From IMG/VR virus record IMGVR_UViG_3300022699_000293, positions 23,131 to 87,130 of that record: a stretch of DNA of 64,000 bases; one strand, written 5' to 3'. How positions within the stretch are numbered: the stretch's first letter is position 1; each line of letters opens with the position of its first letter. This stretch comes from a virus. The notes below the pieces were generated by a model. It ran no database searches. It was not told the DNA's origin and saw nothing but the letters and a program-made list of their open reading frames with translations. Below, piece after piece: positions 15,788 to 24,685 of this stretch. A program made the translations under genes and the position numbers.

Positions 15788-17377
15788 ATGACTCATTCTT
15801 CACCAGCGCAGCGTACTGCAGCCTGGGCTAATCGGAAATACCCAGATGTAGAAAACTTGAATACTGTTTTAGTAGATAGTCCAAGTACTAGCCTACGAAT
15901 GACAAAAAAAGATGTATTAGATTATTATACAACACCAGAGGTGCAACGTAACTTGTTGCCCCAATTACGTCAAAAAGATTTAATTGCCTTAGTTGCTAGA
16001 GATCCTAACAATCCAATAATCAGAAGGTATCGTAGAAGAAAGGAACCTGTCCGCATATCTGATAAAAAAGACTTAGATTGGTATGCCAAGCGCAGATATG
16101 TTGAATTTCACCCAACGTTAAAATCCAAATCTAAAGAGTTGTGGGTAGACTTGGATGCGGGTAAGAATGTAGGTATCGACGAAATAAAACCTGCAGTTAA
16201 AGATGTACAAAAAGCTGTTTCTAAAATCCCCAACATTAAAAAAACGGACATAACATTTTCTGGTGGTCGAGGTTTTCATGTTCGAGGAGAGTTAAATAAA
16301 GAACAAAGAACAAGTTCCTTAGAAAAAGTTATCAAACGCGTTATGGCTCGTTTGGCACGACGAAATAAACGTTACACTACACGCCCTCCCAAAACCAATG
16401 AAATTCGTCTTGACACTTCTACGTTTCACGAACGAGGTTCAATACGCGCTCCTTTTTCACTTAATCAAAAAACAGGATTAGTTTCAGTTCCTGTAAAAAA
16501 TAATCATTTAAAATCTTTTGATCCTATTGCTCATGCTAACCCTTGGGCAGTGATTGCTGAATTACGACGTAAAAAGAAAACTTCGCGTGAATTTGCTCCA
16601 GGCATTCCCGAAAATAGAGCTATTAAATCTTTACCTAGCTTTAAACAACCTAAATCGTGGATTATGTCTGTTCAAGAGCATGACGCAAAAAAAGCAGGAA
16701 AACATTACGATTTACGTTTAGTGGATCCTTGGAGTGACTACGCTCACTCTTGGGCAATCCCTAAAAGTAAACTACCTCGAGCAGGAGAAAAACCTGTTCT
16801 AGCAATCCAAACTCCTACACATACATCGAACTATGCATTAACCTTTGGAGCTAAAAAACCTGAGCATATTGCCAAGGGCTACGGAGCAGGCACAGTACAA
16901 ATAAAACATAAGGAACCTGTACAATTAACTTCTTCTCCAGATTTTATTAAATTCAAAAGACAAAAAGGTCGTGGCCAAGAAGAAAATTTTGTGCTATTCC
17001 GAACTAAAGGAGATTCTTGGTTATTACGTAATGTGACAAAATCGGGAACAGTAAAGGAAGCTGTAATGAGTTCTTTATATTGGAATGGATTTGAAGAAAC
17101 GCTACAAAAATTAGGTATGTCTAATGAAGTGCGTGCGGCTATAAAACAACGTGGTCAATCGGAAAATATGCAACAATCTTTAGAAACAGAAGATCAAGGA
17201 TTACCTTCTGCGGCTTTAGCTAAACAACTACAGAAATTACCTGTACCTGAAATTGTACACAAAAATAAAGGACAAGATAGCGTTGAAAATAGACTAAATA
17301 GATCTGTATCTTGGGGACCTAAACAAGAAATTTCACATGAAGTTGCTACGGGACCTTCCCCGATAATGGGAATTTAA
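15788..17377 (+). CDS. Primase-polymerase (AEP) fused to LigD-type 3'-phosphoesterase
   Basis: A 529-residue two-domain enzyme. The N-terminal half is an archaeo-eukaryotic primase/LigD-Pol-like domain: metal-binding VDLDAG near residue 119, FSGGRGFHV near 158, LDTSTF near 208 and RGSIRAPFSLNQKTGL near 216. The C-terminal half matches the LigD 3'-phosphoesterase: VQEHDA, KHYDLRL, TPTHTSNYA and GYGAGTV keep the metal-binding His/His/Asp and the later His. There is no ligase domain and no Ku-like neighbour. The likely chemistry is nucleotide addition or primer synthesis plus removal of 3'-phosphate or 3'-ribonucleotide ends. It is wedged between the two parts of the RNA polymerase, starting at the base after the first gene's stop and ending one base before the next start, so it is certainly co-transcribed. 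Confidence 0.85.
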   Translation: MTHSSPAQRTAAWANRKYPDVENLNTVLVDSPSTSLRMTKKDVLDYYTTPEVQRNLLPQLRQKDLIALVARDPNNPIIRRYRRRKEPVRISDKKDLDWYAKRRYVEFHPTLKSKSKELWVDLDAGKNVGIDEIKPAVKDVQKAVSKIPNIKKTDITFSGGRGFHVRGELNKEQRTSSLEKVIKRVMARLARRNKRYTTRPPKTNEIRLDTSTFHERGSIRAPFSLNQKTGLVSVPVKNNHLKSFDPIAHANPWAVIAELRRKKKTSREFAPGIPENRAIKSLPSFKQPKSWIMSVQEHDAKKAGKHYDLRLVDPWSDYAHSWAIPKSKLPRAGEKPVLAIQTPTHTSNYALTFGAKKPEHIAKGYGAGTVQIKHKEPVQLTSSPDFIKFKRQKGRGQEENFVLFRTKGDSWLLRNVTKSGTVKEAVMSSLYWNGFEETLQKLGMSNEVRAAIKQRGQSENMQQSLETEDQGLPSAALAKQLQKLPVPEIVHKNKGQDSVENRLNRSVSWGPKQEISHEVATGPSPIMGI

Positions 17378-17378
17378 T

Positions 17379-19175
17379 ATGACTACACAAACTTTTGGGC
17401 GATACTTACTTAACCAACATATTCCTAAAGATTATCAATTGTCGGGAGAATCTGGGAAAAAAGAATTACGTACCAAAATGAACGCATTGGCAAAAAAAGA
17501 TCCGGTGGCTTATGTGAAAACAATTACAGATCTTAAGCGTGAAGGTGATTTCTTAGCTACAATGTCGGGACTTTCTGTGGGCTTGGATGATATTTCACCG
17601 GCACCGACACGCGATGAAGTATTGAAACCTTTGGTATCTGCTTTTAATCGCGCACAAACAGATAAACAAAGACGGCGTATTGCCGAACAAGCACAGGAAA
17701 AATTACTCAGTACTGTATCCAAACATCCAGGATCCATGACACAACAAGTAAAAAGTGGGGCTCGAGGAAAACCTGTACAGTATATGAAAATTGTCGCATC
17801 TCCTGCTGCAGCTAGAGATTCTTACGGATATACAGAACCTTGGTTGATTACTCGGTCATATGCCGAAGGTTTACGCCCTTCTGATTATTGGGTTGCGGGT
17901 AACGAAGCTATCTTAGACACTATCAAAAGCACTGTTTCAGTGTCTGAACCAGGGGAATTGACTAAAGTCCTTATGAGTAATATGGCAGATACGCTTGTAA
18001 TTGAAATTGATTGCGGCACACATAATGGTATTTCCTTAAATGTTAGTGACTCTAATATTTTAGACAGGTACTTGGCTCGAGATACCGGACGCTTTAAGCG
18101 TAATACTTTAATTACATCACAAGTACAAACGGCTTTAAAAAAAGCAGGAAAACAAAAAATCCTGGTACGTTCTCCTATGACTTGTGAGTCTGATGATGGA
18201 GTTTGTCAGAAATGCCAAGGGTTGGATGAGAAAGGTAATCCTCAAGAATTGGGTGTGAACGTTGGTGTGCGTGCAGCTTCTGCGTTAGGGGAACCTTTAA
18301 GTCAATTTGCCTTGGATGCTAAGCACGGAGTACGTACGGCTAAAGGAGATCGTGCTAGATTGCAAGGAGTTTCTGGCTTTCGTCAAATAATAGAATCGCC
18401 ACAACAATTTTTAAACAAAGCAACTCTTGCGGAACACGGCGGGAATGTAGATAAGATTGAAACTGCTCCTCAGGGAGGTCATTTCGTATACGTGAATGCT
18501 AAAAAACATTTTGTACCTCCTAATTTACAAGTAACAGCAAAAAAGGGGGATTCCATAGAACCAGGAGATTCTCTTAGTGAAGGCATTCCCAAACCTGATG
18601 AAATAGTTCGTTACAAAGGACTCGGTGCAGGACGGCAGTATCTTGTAAATACTTTGCGTGATTTGTATGCTAATCAAGGACGAGACTTAGATCAGAGACA
18701 TTTTGAATTATTAGCAAAGAACGAATTGAACCATGTGCGCGTTTTAGAAGATCCAGGTAACAATTTTTTAAAAGGAGACGTGGTATCTTATAATGCTCTT
18801 CGATCTACATTAGCTAAACAATCAAAAGAAATACCTATTAACGAGTCGTTAGGGCAAGTATTAGGAAAACCTTACTTTCATTTTTCTGTAGGTCAGCGTA
18901 TTACTCCAGCAGTTCTTCACTATTTAAAGAAAGAAGGTTTGAAATCTGTACTCATTGCTTCAAAAGCACCTAATGTAGAATTTATTATGAAACCTGCAAC
19001 ACGCGCACCCTTGTTAAACCCTGATTGGATGGCTCGATTAGGTCACAGGTACTTAAAAACAACTCTAAAGGAAGCTGCTCATTTTGGGGATATTTCTAAT
19101 TTACAAGGTACCCACCCTGTTCCTGCTTACGCTGCTGGCGTAAACTTTGGTCAGGGAAAACAAGGACGCTATTAG
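17379..19175 (+). CDS. RNA polymerase beta-prime C-terminal part (RpoC2-like)
   Basis: A 598-residue chain completing beta-prime. It begins in the funnel/rim region (FLATMSGLSVGLDDI), then QVKSGARGKPVQYMKI near residue 126, a diverged bridge helix, and DTLVIEIDCGTHNGI near 212. The zinc site follows at CESDDGVCQKC near 269, the trigger-loop lead GEPLSQFALDAKH near 304, and the C-terminal YLVNTLRDLY and clamp-type motifs. In E. coli numbering Arg933 aligns with Asp here while His936 is kept. The cut with the first RNAP gene falls close to the cyanobacterial rpoC1/rpoC2 boundary, but the chain is far shorter than cyanobacterial RpoC2, so the large trigger-loop insertion is absent. It must assemble with the 11426 product. 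Confidence 0.93.
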   Translation: MTTQTFGRYLLNQHIPKDYQLSGESGKKELRTKMNALAKKDPVAYVKTITDLKREGDFLATMSGLSVGLDDISPAPTRDEVLKPLVSAFNRAQTDKQRRRIAEQAQEKLLSTVSKHPGSMTQQVKSGARGKPVQYMKIVASPAAARDSYGYTEPWLITRSYAEGLRPSDYWVAGNEAILDTIKSTVSVSEPGELTKVLMSNMADTLVIEIDCGTHNGISLNVSDSNILDRYLARDTGRFKRNTLITSQVQTALKKAGKQKILVRSPMTCESDDGVCQKCQGLDEKGNPQELGVNVGVRAASALGEPLSQFALDAKHGVRTAKGDRARLQGVSGFRQIIESPQQFLNKATLAEHGGNVDKIETAPQGGHFVYVNAKKHFVPPNLQVTAKKGDSIEPGDSLSEGIPKPDEIVRYKGLGAGRQYLVNTLRDLYANQGRDLDQRHFELLAKNELNHVRVLEDPGNNFLKGDVVSYNALRSTLAKQSKEIPINESLGQVLGKPYFHFSVGQRITPAVLHYLKKEGLKSVLIASKAPNVEFIMKPATRAPLLNPDWMARLGHRYLKTTLKEAAHFGDISNLQGTHPVPAYAAGVNFGQGKQGRY

Positions 19176-19182
19176 GAATAAA

Positions 19183-19686
19183 ATGGATTACGATTTTTAT
19201 AAGTTAGGATGGGATGCAGCACTTGTAGACTTAGGCTTATGTAAAGAAGCTGCGTGGCCTAAAAGTTTAGCACGTGTGGGGAAATTTTTAAAAAGTAAGG
19301 TTCCTTCTAAAGCAGGTGTAAAAAAATTTTTTATAGGCAGTCCTAGACGTTTTATGCATGAATTTCGCAGTAAAAAATTATTGCAACCTGGAAGTACTTT
19401 GCGTGAGGGTTACAGAGCACGCAGTCCTCTGGAAAAAGCGCTGCTTTACGGTTTTCCATTGTACGAGGGAGGCCGTATTTTAACAGGAGACCCTGGACAA
19501 AGAGCTGAAAATATAGGAGGATTGCTGGGAGGTATGACTCTTGGTTTGGGTGCGTGGGGGCCTTCAGGTATGTTAGGCTCCATAGCTGCAGGTAGCTTGG
19601 GAGACTATTTAGGAAGAGGACTTGCCCGAACAGCTAAACATTCTTTGGGAGTAACCCCCGACGTAACGAATATATACAAAAAATAA
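19183..19686 (+). CDS. Small glycine-zipper protein
   Basis: A 167-residue protein beginning MDYDFYKLGWDAALVDLGL, an N-terminal helix type seen in several genes here. It is followed by a basic stretch and a Gly/Leu-rich hydrophobic segment (about residues 105-150) likely to insert in membranes. ATG 19183 lies 7 nt after the RNAP stop. Probably a virion or ejection protein by context. Function unknown. Confidence 0.7.
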   Translation: MDYDFYKLGWDAALVDLGLCKEAAWPKSLARVGKFLKSKVPSKAGVKKFFIGSPRRFMHEFRSKKLLQPGSTLREGYRARSPLEKALLYGFPLYEGGRILTGDPGQRAENIGGLLGGMTLGLGAWGPSGMLGSIAAGSLGDYLGRGLARTAKHSLGVTPDVTNIYKK

Positions 19687-19718
19687 AATTAAATCTTGGT
19701 AATTTTCACCGAATGCCA

Positions 19719-19726
19719 TATACTTG
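19719..19726 (+). promoter_or_regulatory. Putative phage promoter (TATACTTG)
   Basis: TATACTTG sits 27 nt before ATG 19753, with GGAGG between. It matches the recurrent box of this genome. Confidence 0.55.
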
Positions 19727-19752
19727 GCGTGAACACTTTGGAGGTAAATAAA

Positions 19753-20196
19753 ATGGATACAGCAACAGCTAACGCATTAATCAAAGCCGCTTATGCCGAA
19801 GGCGTGAAACAAGCATTAACTGAGCGTGGATTAGACGAAAAAACAGCGTCTATTCGAAGTGAAGTGTTTACAGAAGAAAAATTTGCCGGTATTGCAGATG
19901 TCGGACAAGCTATTCGAAGCGGTCTTGGTCGCGCTGGGCAAGCTGTAGGCGGGGCTGCTAGCCGTGCTGGGCAAGCTGTAGGCGGGGCTGCTAGCCGTGC
20001 TGGGCAAGCTGTAGGCGGGGCTGCTAGGTCTGCAAAAGAAACCGCAAGCATCCCTATTGAAAATTTGAAGCTTCTACGTGAAACCAATCCGGAAGCCTTT
20101 AATGCTCTTATGGGTGGTGGTATCATCGGTGGTGGTGCAGGTTTAGGTGCTGGAATTGGTGGGACGTTGGGTACTCAAGCTCTTTTAGAAGATTGA
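19753..20196 (+). CDS. Alanine/glycine-rich repeat protein
   Basis: A 147-residue protein. The N-terminal helix (NALIKAAYAEGVKQALTERG) resembles that of the gene at 40054. The centre has three copies of RAGQAVGGAAS. The C terminus is a Gly-zipper segment (about 115-140). This suggests a membrane-interacting or pore-forming virion protein. GGAGG precedes ATG 19753; the longer reading from 19696 has no ribosome site. Confidence 0.7.
   Translation: MDTATANALIKAAYAEGVKQALTERGLDEKTASIRSEVFTEEKFAGIADVGQAIRSGLGRAGQAVGGAASRAGQAVGGAASRAGQAVGGAARSAKETASIPIENLKLLRETNPEAFNALMGGGIIGGGAGLGAGIGGTLGTQALLED
19930..20028 (+). repeat. Three 33-bp tandem repeats
   Basis: Three nearly identical 33-nt units, differing only at synonymous or terminal positions, encode RAGQAVGGAAS three times. 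The near-identity at third positions suggests recent expansion, and the copy number may vary between relatives. Confidence 0.9.
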
Positions 20197-20228
20197 GTTT
20201 TTAAAAAAAGCAACCGGGAGAAAACACC

Positions 20229-21251
20229 ATGGGATTGTTCAAACGTGCACATGTAAGGGGCATCAATCATGAATTGGTACGACAAGGAATGATTGGATGG
20301 CCTTCTGAAAAAATTGCTGAAGAAGCAACTGATGTCATAGCCGACGAACTTGCAGAAGAAGAAATACCTGAAGTTAGCGGTGACGAAGGTTTGTCTGCTG
20401 AAGAAGCAGCAGCTATCATTGATCAATTGGTCGAAGTAGCAGAAGCTATTGCAGAAAAAACCGGACAAGTACATGATGATAACTTGTCTAAGATGGCTGC
20501 TTCAGTGAATTATGAAACAGCAGCATCAGCGCATGCTACGTCTTTGTTGCAAAAAGCAGCAGCCGAGGCAGGTACTGATGTTACAGGGGATGGAAGATTT
20601 CAGGAAACTATGATGGATGGGGGCATGGGGCATATTGATGCTCGAAAAGATCCTTCATCGGAAAAAGTTGGTCCTCAAGGTACTAGTACTTTAGATACTT
20701 CTCCTGGAGAGGTTGGAGCACAAACACCCCAACCCGAAACTATCGGTCCGGCAGAAGAAGTTAGTTCAGAAGTTTCTAAACTTTCGTCACGTATTGAAAA
20801 GTTAAATGACCTTCTGAACAAGCAGTCCAGTACCGACCCAGGGTCAGGAAATACAGGTACTCCTGCGCGAAAAGAACCTAAGGATAACCAAGAAATGTCG
20901 GGTGTAGCTCCGGCTCAAGGAAAAACTACACAACCTAAGGGTCCTCTAATGGGTTCGCAACAACCACAACCACGCGCAGAAAGCCCTGCTACTCCTGGTG
21001 AAGTAGCTAAACTGTCTTCTTTGCTTCAAAATGCCCTTAATAAGTTGTCTGGTGAAGTGCCTCCTGAGTTGAAAGAAAACGCAGAAGATATGAAACAACA
21101 AGAGGCTAAGGAAGAAAAGGCAAAGCAAGAGGGTAAAAAACCTCCTAAAGAAGAAAAAGACGATAAAGCTGATTCTGAAAAAAGCGAAGAAGAGAAAAAA
21201 GCTCAGTTCGCGCACGCGTTACAAATTTTACAGAACTATGCAGGAAGCTGA
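20229..21251 (+). CDS. Acidic, disordered hypothetical protein
   Basis: A 340-residue protein that is acidic and Ala-rich in its first third, and Pro/Gly/Ser-rich and mostly disordered afterwards. A short coiled-coil (KLSSRIEKLNDLLNKQ) and a related one later (KLSSLLQNALNKLSG) look like a degenerate repeat. It ends in a Lys/Glu-rich tail. Possibly virion-internal or scaffold-like from its place among morphogenesis genes. ATG follows AACCGGGAGAAAACACC. Confidence 0.75.
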   Translation: MGLFKRAHVRGINHELVRQGMIGWPSEKIAEEATDVIADELAEEEIPEVSGDEGLSAEEAAAIIDQLVEVAEAIAEKTGQVHDDNLSKMAASVNYETAASAHATSLLQKAAAEAGTDVTGDGRFQETMMDGGMGHIDARKDPSSEKVGPQGTSTLDTSPGEVGAQTPQPETIGPAEEVSSEVSKLSSRIEKLNDLLNKQSSTDPGSGNTGTPARKEPKDNQEMSGVAPAQGKTTQPKGPLMGSQQPQPRAESPATPGEVAKLSSLLQNALNKLSGEVPPELKENAEDMKQQEAKEEKAKQEGKKPPKEEKDDKADSEKSEEEKKAQFAHALQILQNYAGS

Positions 21252-21283
21252 AAATCTTCCTTTCCTATCTTCGAATTCAACGG

Positions 21284-21291
21284 TATAATTT
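21284..21291 (+). promoter_or_regulatory. Putative phage promoter (TATAATTT)
   Basis: TATAATTT lies 39 nt before ATG 21331, a one-base variant of the recurrent box. GGAAGGGAG follows as ribosome site. Confidence 0.4.
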
Positions 21292-21330
21292 AAATCAAGA
21301 ATATAAACCCTTTGGAAGGGAGAGATACCT

Positions 21331-23946
21331 ATGCCTATGATTACGCCCCAAGCACAACAGGGTATTCCAGCTGCGCCTGCAGCAGAACAAGCTGAGCAGA
21401 TGCTTAAAGAGCGTTTTTCACAAACAGCTTATAGTGTACTGTTCTCTAAATTTCCTGATCTGGCGCAAAATGTTGTGACTTTCAAAATTTTGGAAACTGA
21501 CGGAGAAAAAGGTAATGGGGTAGGGGCATTCATAATTTTACAGGATCAACTTCCCTTTTATATTCCTGTTGTTTTGGTGGATGGGCAACTGAAACCGTTA
21601 GAAATGTTTTATTATAAGCCTTTAAATATTTTCTTGCCTTTAAACAAAAAATGGATTGACGAAATTGGAAAGATGACTCTTGAAGAAATGGGAGAATCTG
21701 AGAACGCACCGGATGTTGTACCGAAAGATATGAGTGTGCGTAATTTAGTTTTACCTCCAATGACGACAGGGAGGTTTGGGTACGCGAGTGTTTCTGAAGA
21801 AAATTTAGAACACGGTGTAAATTCAATGATCAAAGCAGCGGAAGATCATTCCTTGGATACCCATCCCCAATTTTTAAATATTCTTCAAGAAGGAAATCGT
21901 TTATTACTAGATGGCGTAAAAATAGCTTTTGAGCAACATCCTCAATTGTTGCAAAAATTAGCTTCTGTTTACGGTGTAAAAGAATTAATACAAGCATTTA
22001 ATAAAGGATACGCCAAAGCAGAACAAACAGAAAAGATTGCAGAAAAACACGAACCTGAAAACCCTGCTTTAAAAGTACTTACGATAGACGCGTCTCCAGA
22101 AGAGTTACAAGAATCTTTTGGGGATTCAGCGAAGATTGCTTTTCAAAATATTTTAAAACATGGTTACGATGCTGCTGATAACCGAGATAAAAATGATCTG
22201 AACCGTGTCGTAAAAGTAGAAGGAGAACGTTTTCTACAGGAACCAGGACCTGAAGGAGGCTGGTACCGTCTTTATTTTGTGGATACGAATCCTGAAATTT
22301 ACTACGTAATTCCCTGGCCTGTAGAATGTACAGGAGAAACAGGATTTGTAGAAAATTCAAAACAAAGACCTATAAAATATCTTGCGATACGTAAAGATAC
22401 ACAAATAGCCTTTGTCGTATCTCAATTGATGGGCGAGCCTGTACACTTAATGGATAAAACAATTACGAAATCTCCTCTGTACAAAATTTTGACAGAAACT
22501 TCAAAAAACTCTACTAAACCTAAACCAGATGTTTACGGATGTTTTATAGTACCTTGTGACAAAGGTGCTCAGGCTACGGCTCCTACATGGATAGAACAAG
22601 CTATTTCCGACAATGGAAAACAACGTTACATTTCAGCATATGGAGATGTTACATATATCCTTGATGACGATCCTACACGAAAATATATACAAAGAGTACC
22701 ACCGGCAACGGAAGACAGGTATACAGATTTAATATTTCTTCCAGCAAATGCTAAATGGATTCCTTTAGGATCTTTTTCTAGAGATACAAAAGCTCCTGAA
22801 CTAAAGTATGAACGTAAGCGAAAAGTTGAAAGTAAGCAACGAAGACATTCTATCATTCGGGATCCTCGTTTAGTAACTCGCTGGTTAGATGCTAAATTAC
22901 AAAAAGAAGGTGCTCAAGTTATTAATGTTCGAAGTGATGGTTCTAGTTTCTGGAGAATAGAAGATGATTCCCTATCATATCCTTTTAAAAATGCTTTGGA
23001 GAAAGTAGCTTTACAATACCATATAAGTGTACCCGAAGCCGAAGAAGTCTTAAAAGAAGCTCAACAGTATGGGCGTGCTCCCGTGCGTTTAGTTAAAGGT
23101 GGTAATGTATTGGAAAATTTTTTTGAAAACATTGGCAAAGAAGCACAAGCACCAATGCCTATAGCTACCCAACAAATGCAACAAATACCTGCTGGAACTA
23201 TGCCACCGGGTGGGATGTTACCTCCTGCAGGAGGTCAACAGCAGCAACCAGCTGTAGACCCAACAGATTTAGCTATTACAGAAGCTATACAAAATCTACA
23301 ACAACAAAACCAATTGCAAACGCAAGAAATGCAAGCACAGGCTGAACAATTACAGCAAGCTACACAGCAACAAGCACAACAAACACAGCAGTTAGTTGGT
23401 GTTTTACAAGGGATACAACAAAGGTCAGCAGAGATCGGACAAGCTACAGGCGGAATGATTCCTCCAGAAGCTATGGAAGCTCCTGCAGCTGCTGCTGAAA
23501 TGTTAGCACCTACTCCACCTCCAGAGAGCGTACCTCCGCCAATGCCGATAATGGATGAAGACACTGAATCGGTTACACCCGAAATGGTGGCGCAACAAAT
23601 TAATCCATTTTTAGTTGATCAAGCTGAAGAGTTACAAGATAACCAAATATTCGATACAGCTGCCATCTCCATGTTGGCAACGTCGCCAATTTTACAAAAC
23701 ATTGTTTCTATTTATGTTCCTAATATGGAAAAATGTTTAGATAATTTAGGAAGAGTTTTACTAACTCTATGGCTAACTGAGGAAGAAACTAAAAAAGCTA
23801 TAGGTGATGAGGCATTTATTTCTTTAGAAGATAAATTACGAGCTGTATTCAAATCTTTAGGAGACATAATTATTAACTTGAGTCAAAACGCAATTAGTAC
23901 TAGCCCTGAAATGCAAGCACAGCAAGGGCCTGCTACTGGGGTATAA
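21331..23946 (+). CDS. Large virion-associated hypothetical protein
   Basis: An 871-residue protein. The N-terminal 570 residues look globular and mixed alpha/beta (FYIPVVLVDGQLKPLEMFYYKPLNIF). A Gln/Pro/Met-rich linker at about 600-740 holds repeated QQ and PP runs. The last 130 residues are helical. I recognise no family. Its size, position between RNAP and capsid genes and strong ribosome site suggest an abundant structural or internal head protein. Confidence 0.75.
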   Translation: MPMITPQAQQGIPAAPAAEQAEQMLKERFSQTAYSVLFSKFPDLAQNVVTFKILETDGEKGNGVGAFIILQDQLPFYIPVVLVDGQLKPLEMFYYKPLNIFLPLNKKWIDEIGKMTLEEMGESENAPDVVPKDMSVRNLVLPPMTTGRFGYASVSEENLEHGVNSMIKAAEDHSLDTHPQFLNILQEGNRLLLDGVKIAFEQHPQLLQKLASVYGVKELIQAFNKGYAKAEQTEKIAEKHEPENPALKVLTIDASPEELQESFGDSAKIAFQNILKHGYDAADNRDKNDLNRVVKVEGERFLQEPGPEGGWYRLYFVDTNPEIYYVIPWPVECTGETGFVENSKQRPIKYLAIRKDTQIAFVVSQLMGEPVHLMDKTITKSPLYKILTETSKNSTKPKPDVYGCFIVPCDKGAQATAPTWIEQAISDNGKQRYISAYGDVTYILDDDPTRKYIQRVPPATEDRYTDLIFLPANAKWIPLGSFSRDTKAPELKYERKRKVESKQRRHSIIRDPRLVTRWLDAKLQKEGAQVINVRSDGSSFWRIEDDSLSYPFKNALEKVALQYHISVPEAEEVLKEAQQYGRAPVRLVKGGNVLENFFENIGKEAQAPMPIATQQMQQIPAGTMPPGGMLPPAGGQQQQPAVDPTDLAITEAIQNLQQQNQLQTQEMQAQAEQLQQATQQQAQQTQQLVGVLQGIQQRSAEIGQATGGMIPPEAMEAPAAAAEMLAPTPPPESVPPPMPIMDEDTESVTPEMVAQQINPFLVDQAEELQDNQIFDTAAISMLATSPILQNIVSIYVPNMEKCLDNLGRVLLTLWLTEEETKKAIGDEAFISLEDKLRAVFKSLGDIIINLSQNAISTSPEMQAQQGPATGV

Positions 23947-23950
23947 TTTA

Positions 23951-24664
23951 ATGCATGTACTACACACTCCAGATCCATGTTGGCGTTGGAACATGCTGCG
24001 CAAGTGTGTGGAAGAGGGTGCACCTCCTAACGAACCTTATTTAAAAGAGTTTTATACTATAATTGTCCAACAACAGGGAGATACAGAGAAACAATATGCC
24101 TTAGATTTAGTTCGTAAAAGACTACACCGAGAAATTTTGCAAGCTTTTTTTCTTTGCAACTCTAAATTAGAATTAATTTCAGATACTTTAAAAATAGAAA
24201 TAGATGTATTAAATCATGTAAAATTACTGGTTGCGGATACCTCAGAATTTAGGAATCGTTTAGAACATTTTAGCTATGTTCAAGAGTTACTAGAAAACCC
24301 TAACGCATTAACGGATTCGGGTAAAAAGTATCTGTTTATGGCAATGACACACGGTCCCGAGTTTATGGCAAATCACTTCAACATTGGTGATGAAAAATTT
24401 GTAGTTACGCCTAAAAAGTTAATAGAGAAATTTATACAAACAGCGTATCATTTAGGTGCGAATGCACAAGGAAATTCTGTGACAGCTGATGTAACAAAAC
24501 AAGCACGTTTGTGGATGTTGGACGGTGTGAAGTATTTGGAAGCGTATAAAGATGCCGAAGGTGGAGGTGATGTAGACGATGATCCGCTAATGGCTATAGA
24601 AGAACGTAAACGTACGATTTCTGTCACAGATTTAGATGCTAGTCCTGAAGATATCATTCATTGA
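23951..24664 (+). CDS. Hypothetical helical protein
   Basis: A 237-residue, mostly helical protein starting five bases after the previous stop. The central part (IDVLNHVKLLVADTSEFRNR) has the feel of a helix-turn-helix region, but no family can be assigned. The C terminus is acidic. A packaging or head-assembly role is possible from context only. Confidence 0.75.
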   Translation: MHVLHTPDPCWRWNMLRKCVEEGAPPNEPYLKEFYTIIVQQQGDTEKQYALDLVRKRLHREILQAFFLCNSKLELISDTLKIEIDVLNHVKLLVADTSEFRNRLEHFSYVQELLENPNALTDSGKKYLFMAMTHGPEFMANHFNIGDEKFVVTPKKLIEKFIQTAYHLGANAQGNSVTADVTKQARLWMLDGVKYLEAYKDAEGGGDVDDDPLMAIEERKRTISVTDLDASPEDIIH

Positions 24665-24685
24665 TCGGGGAGATAGAGGACAACA

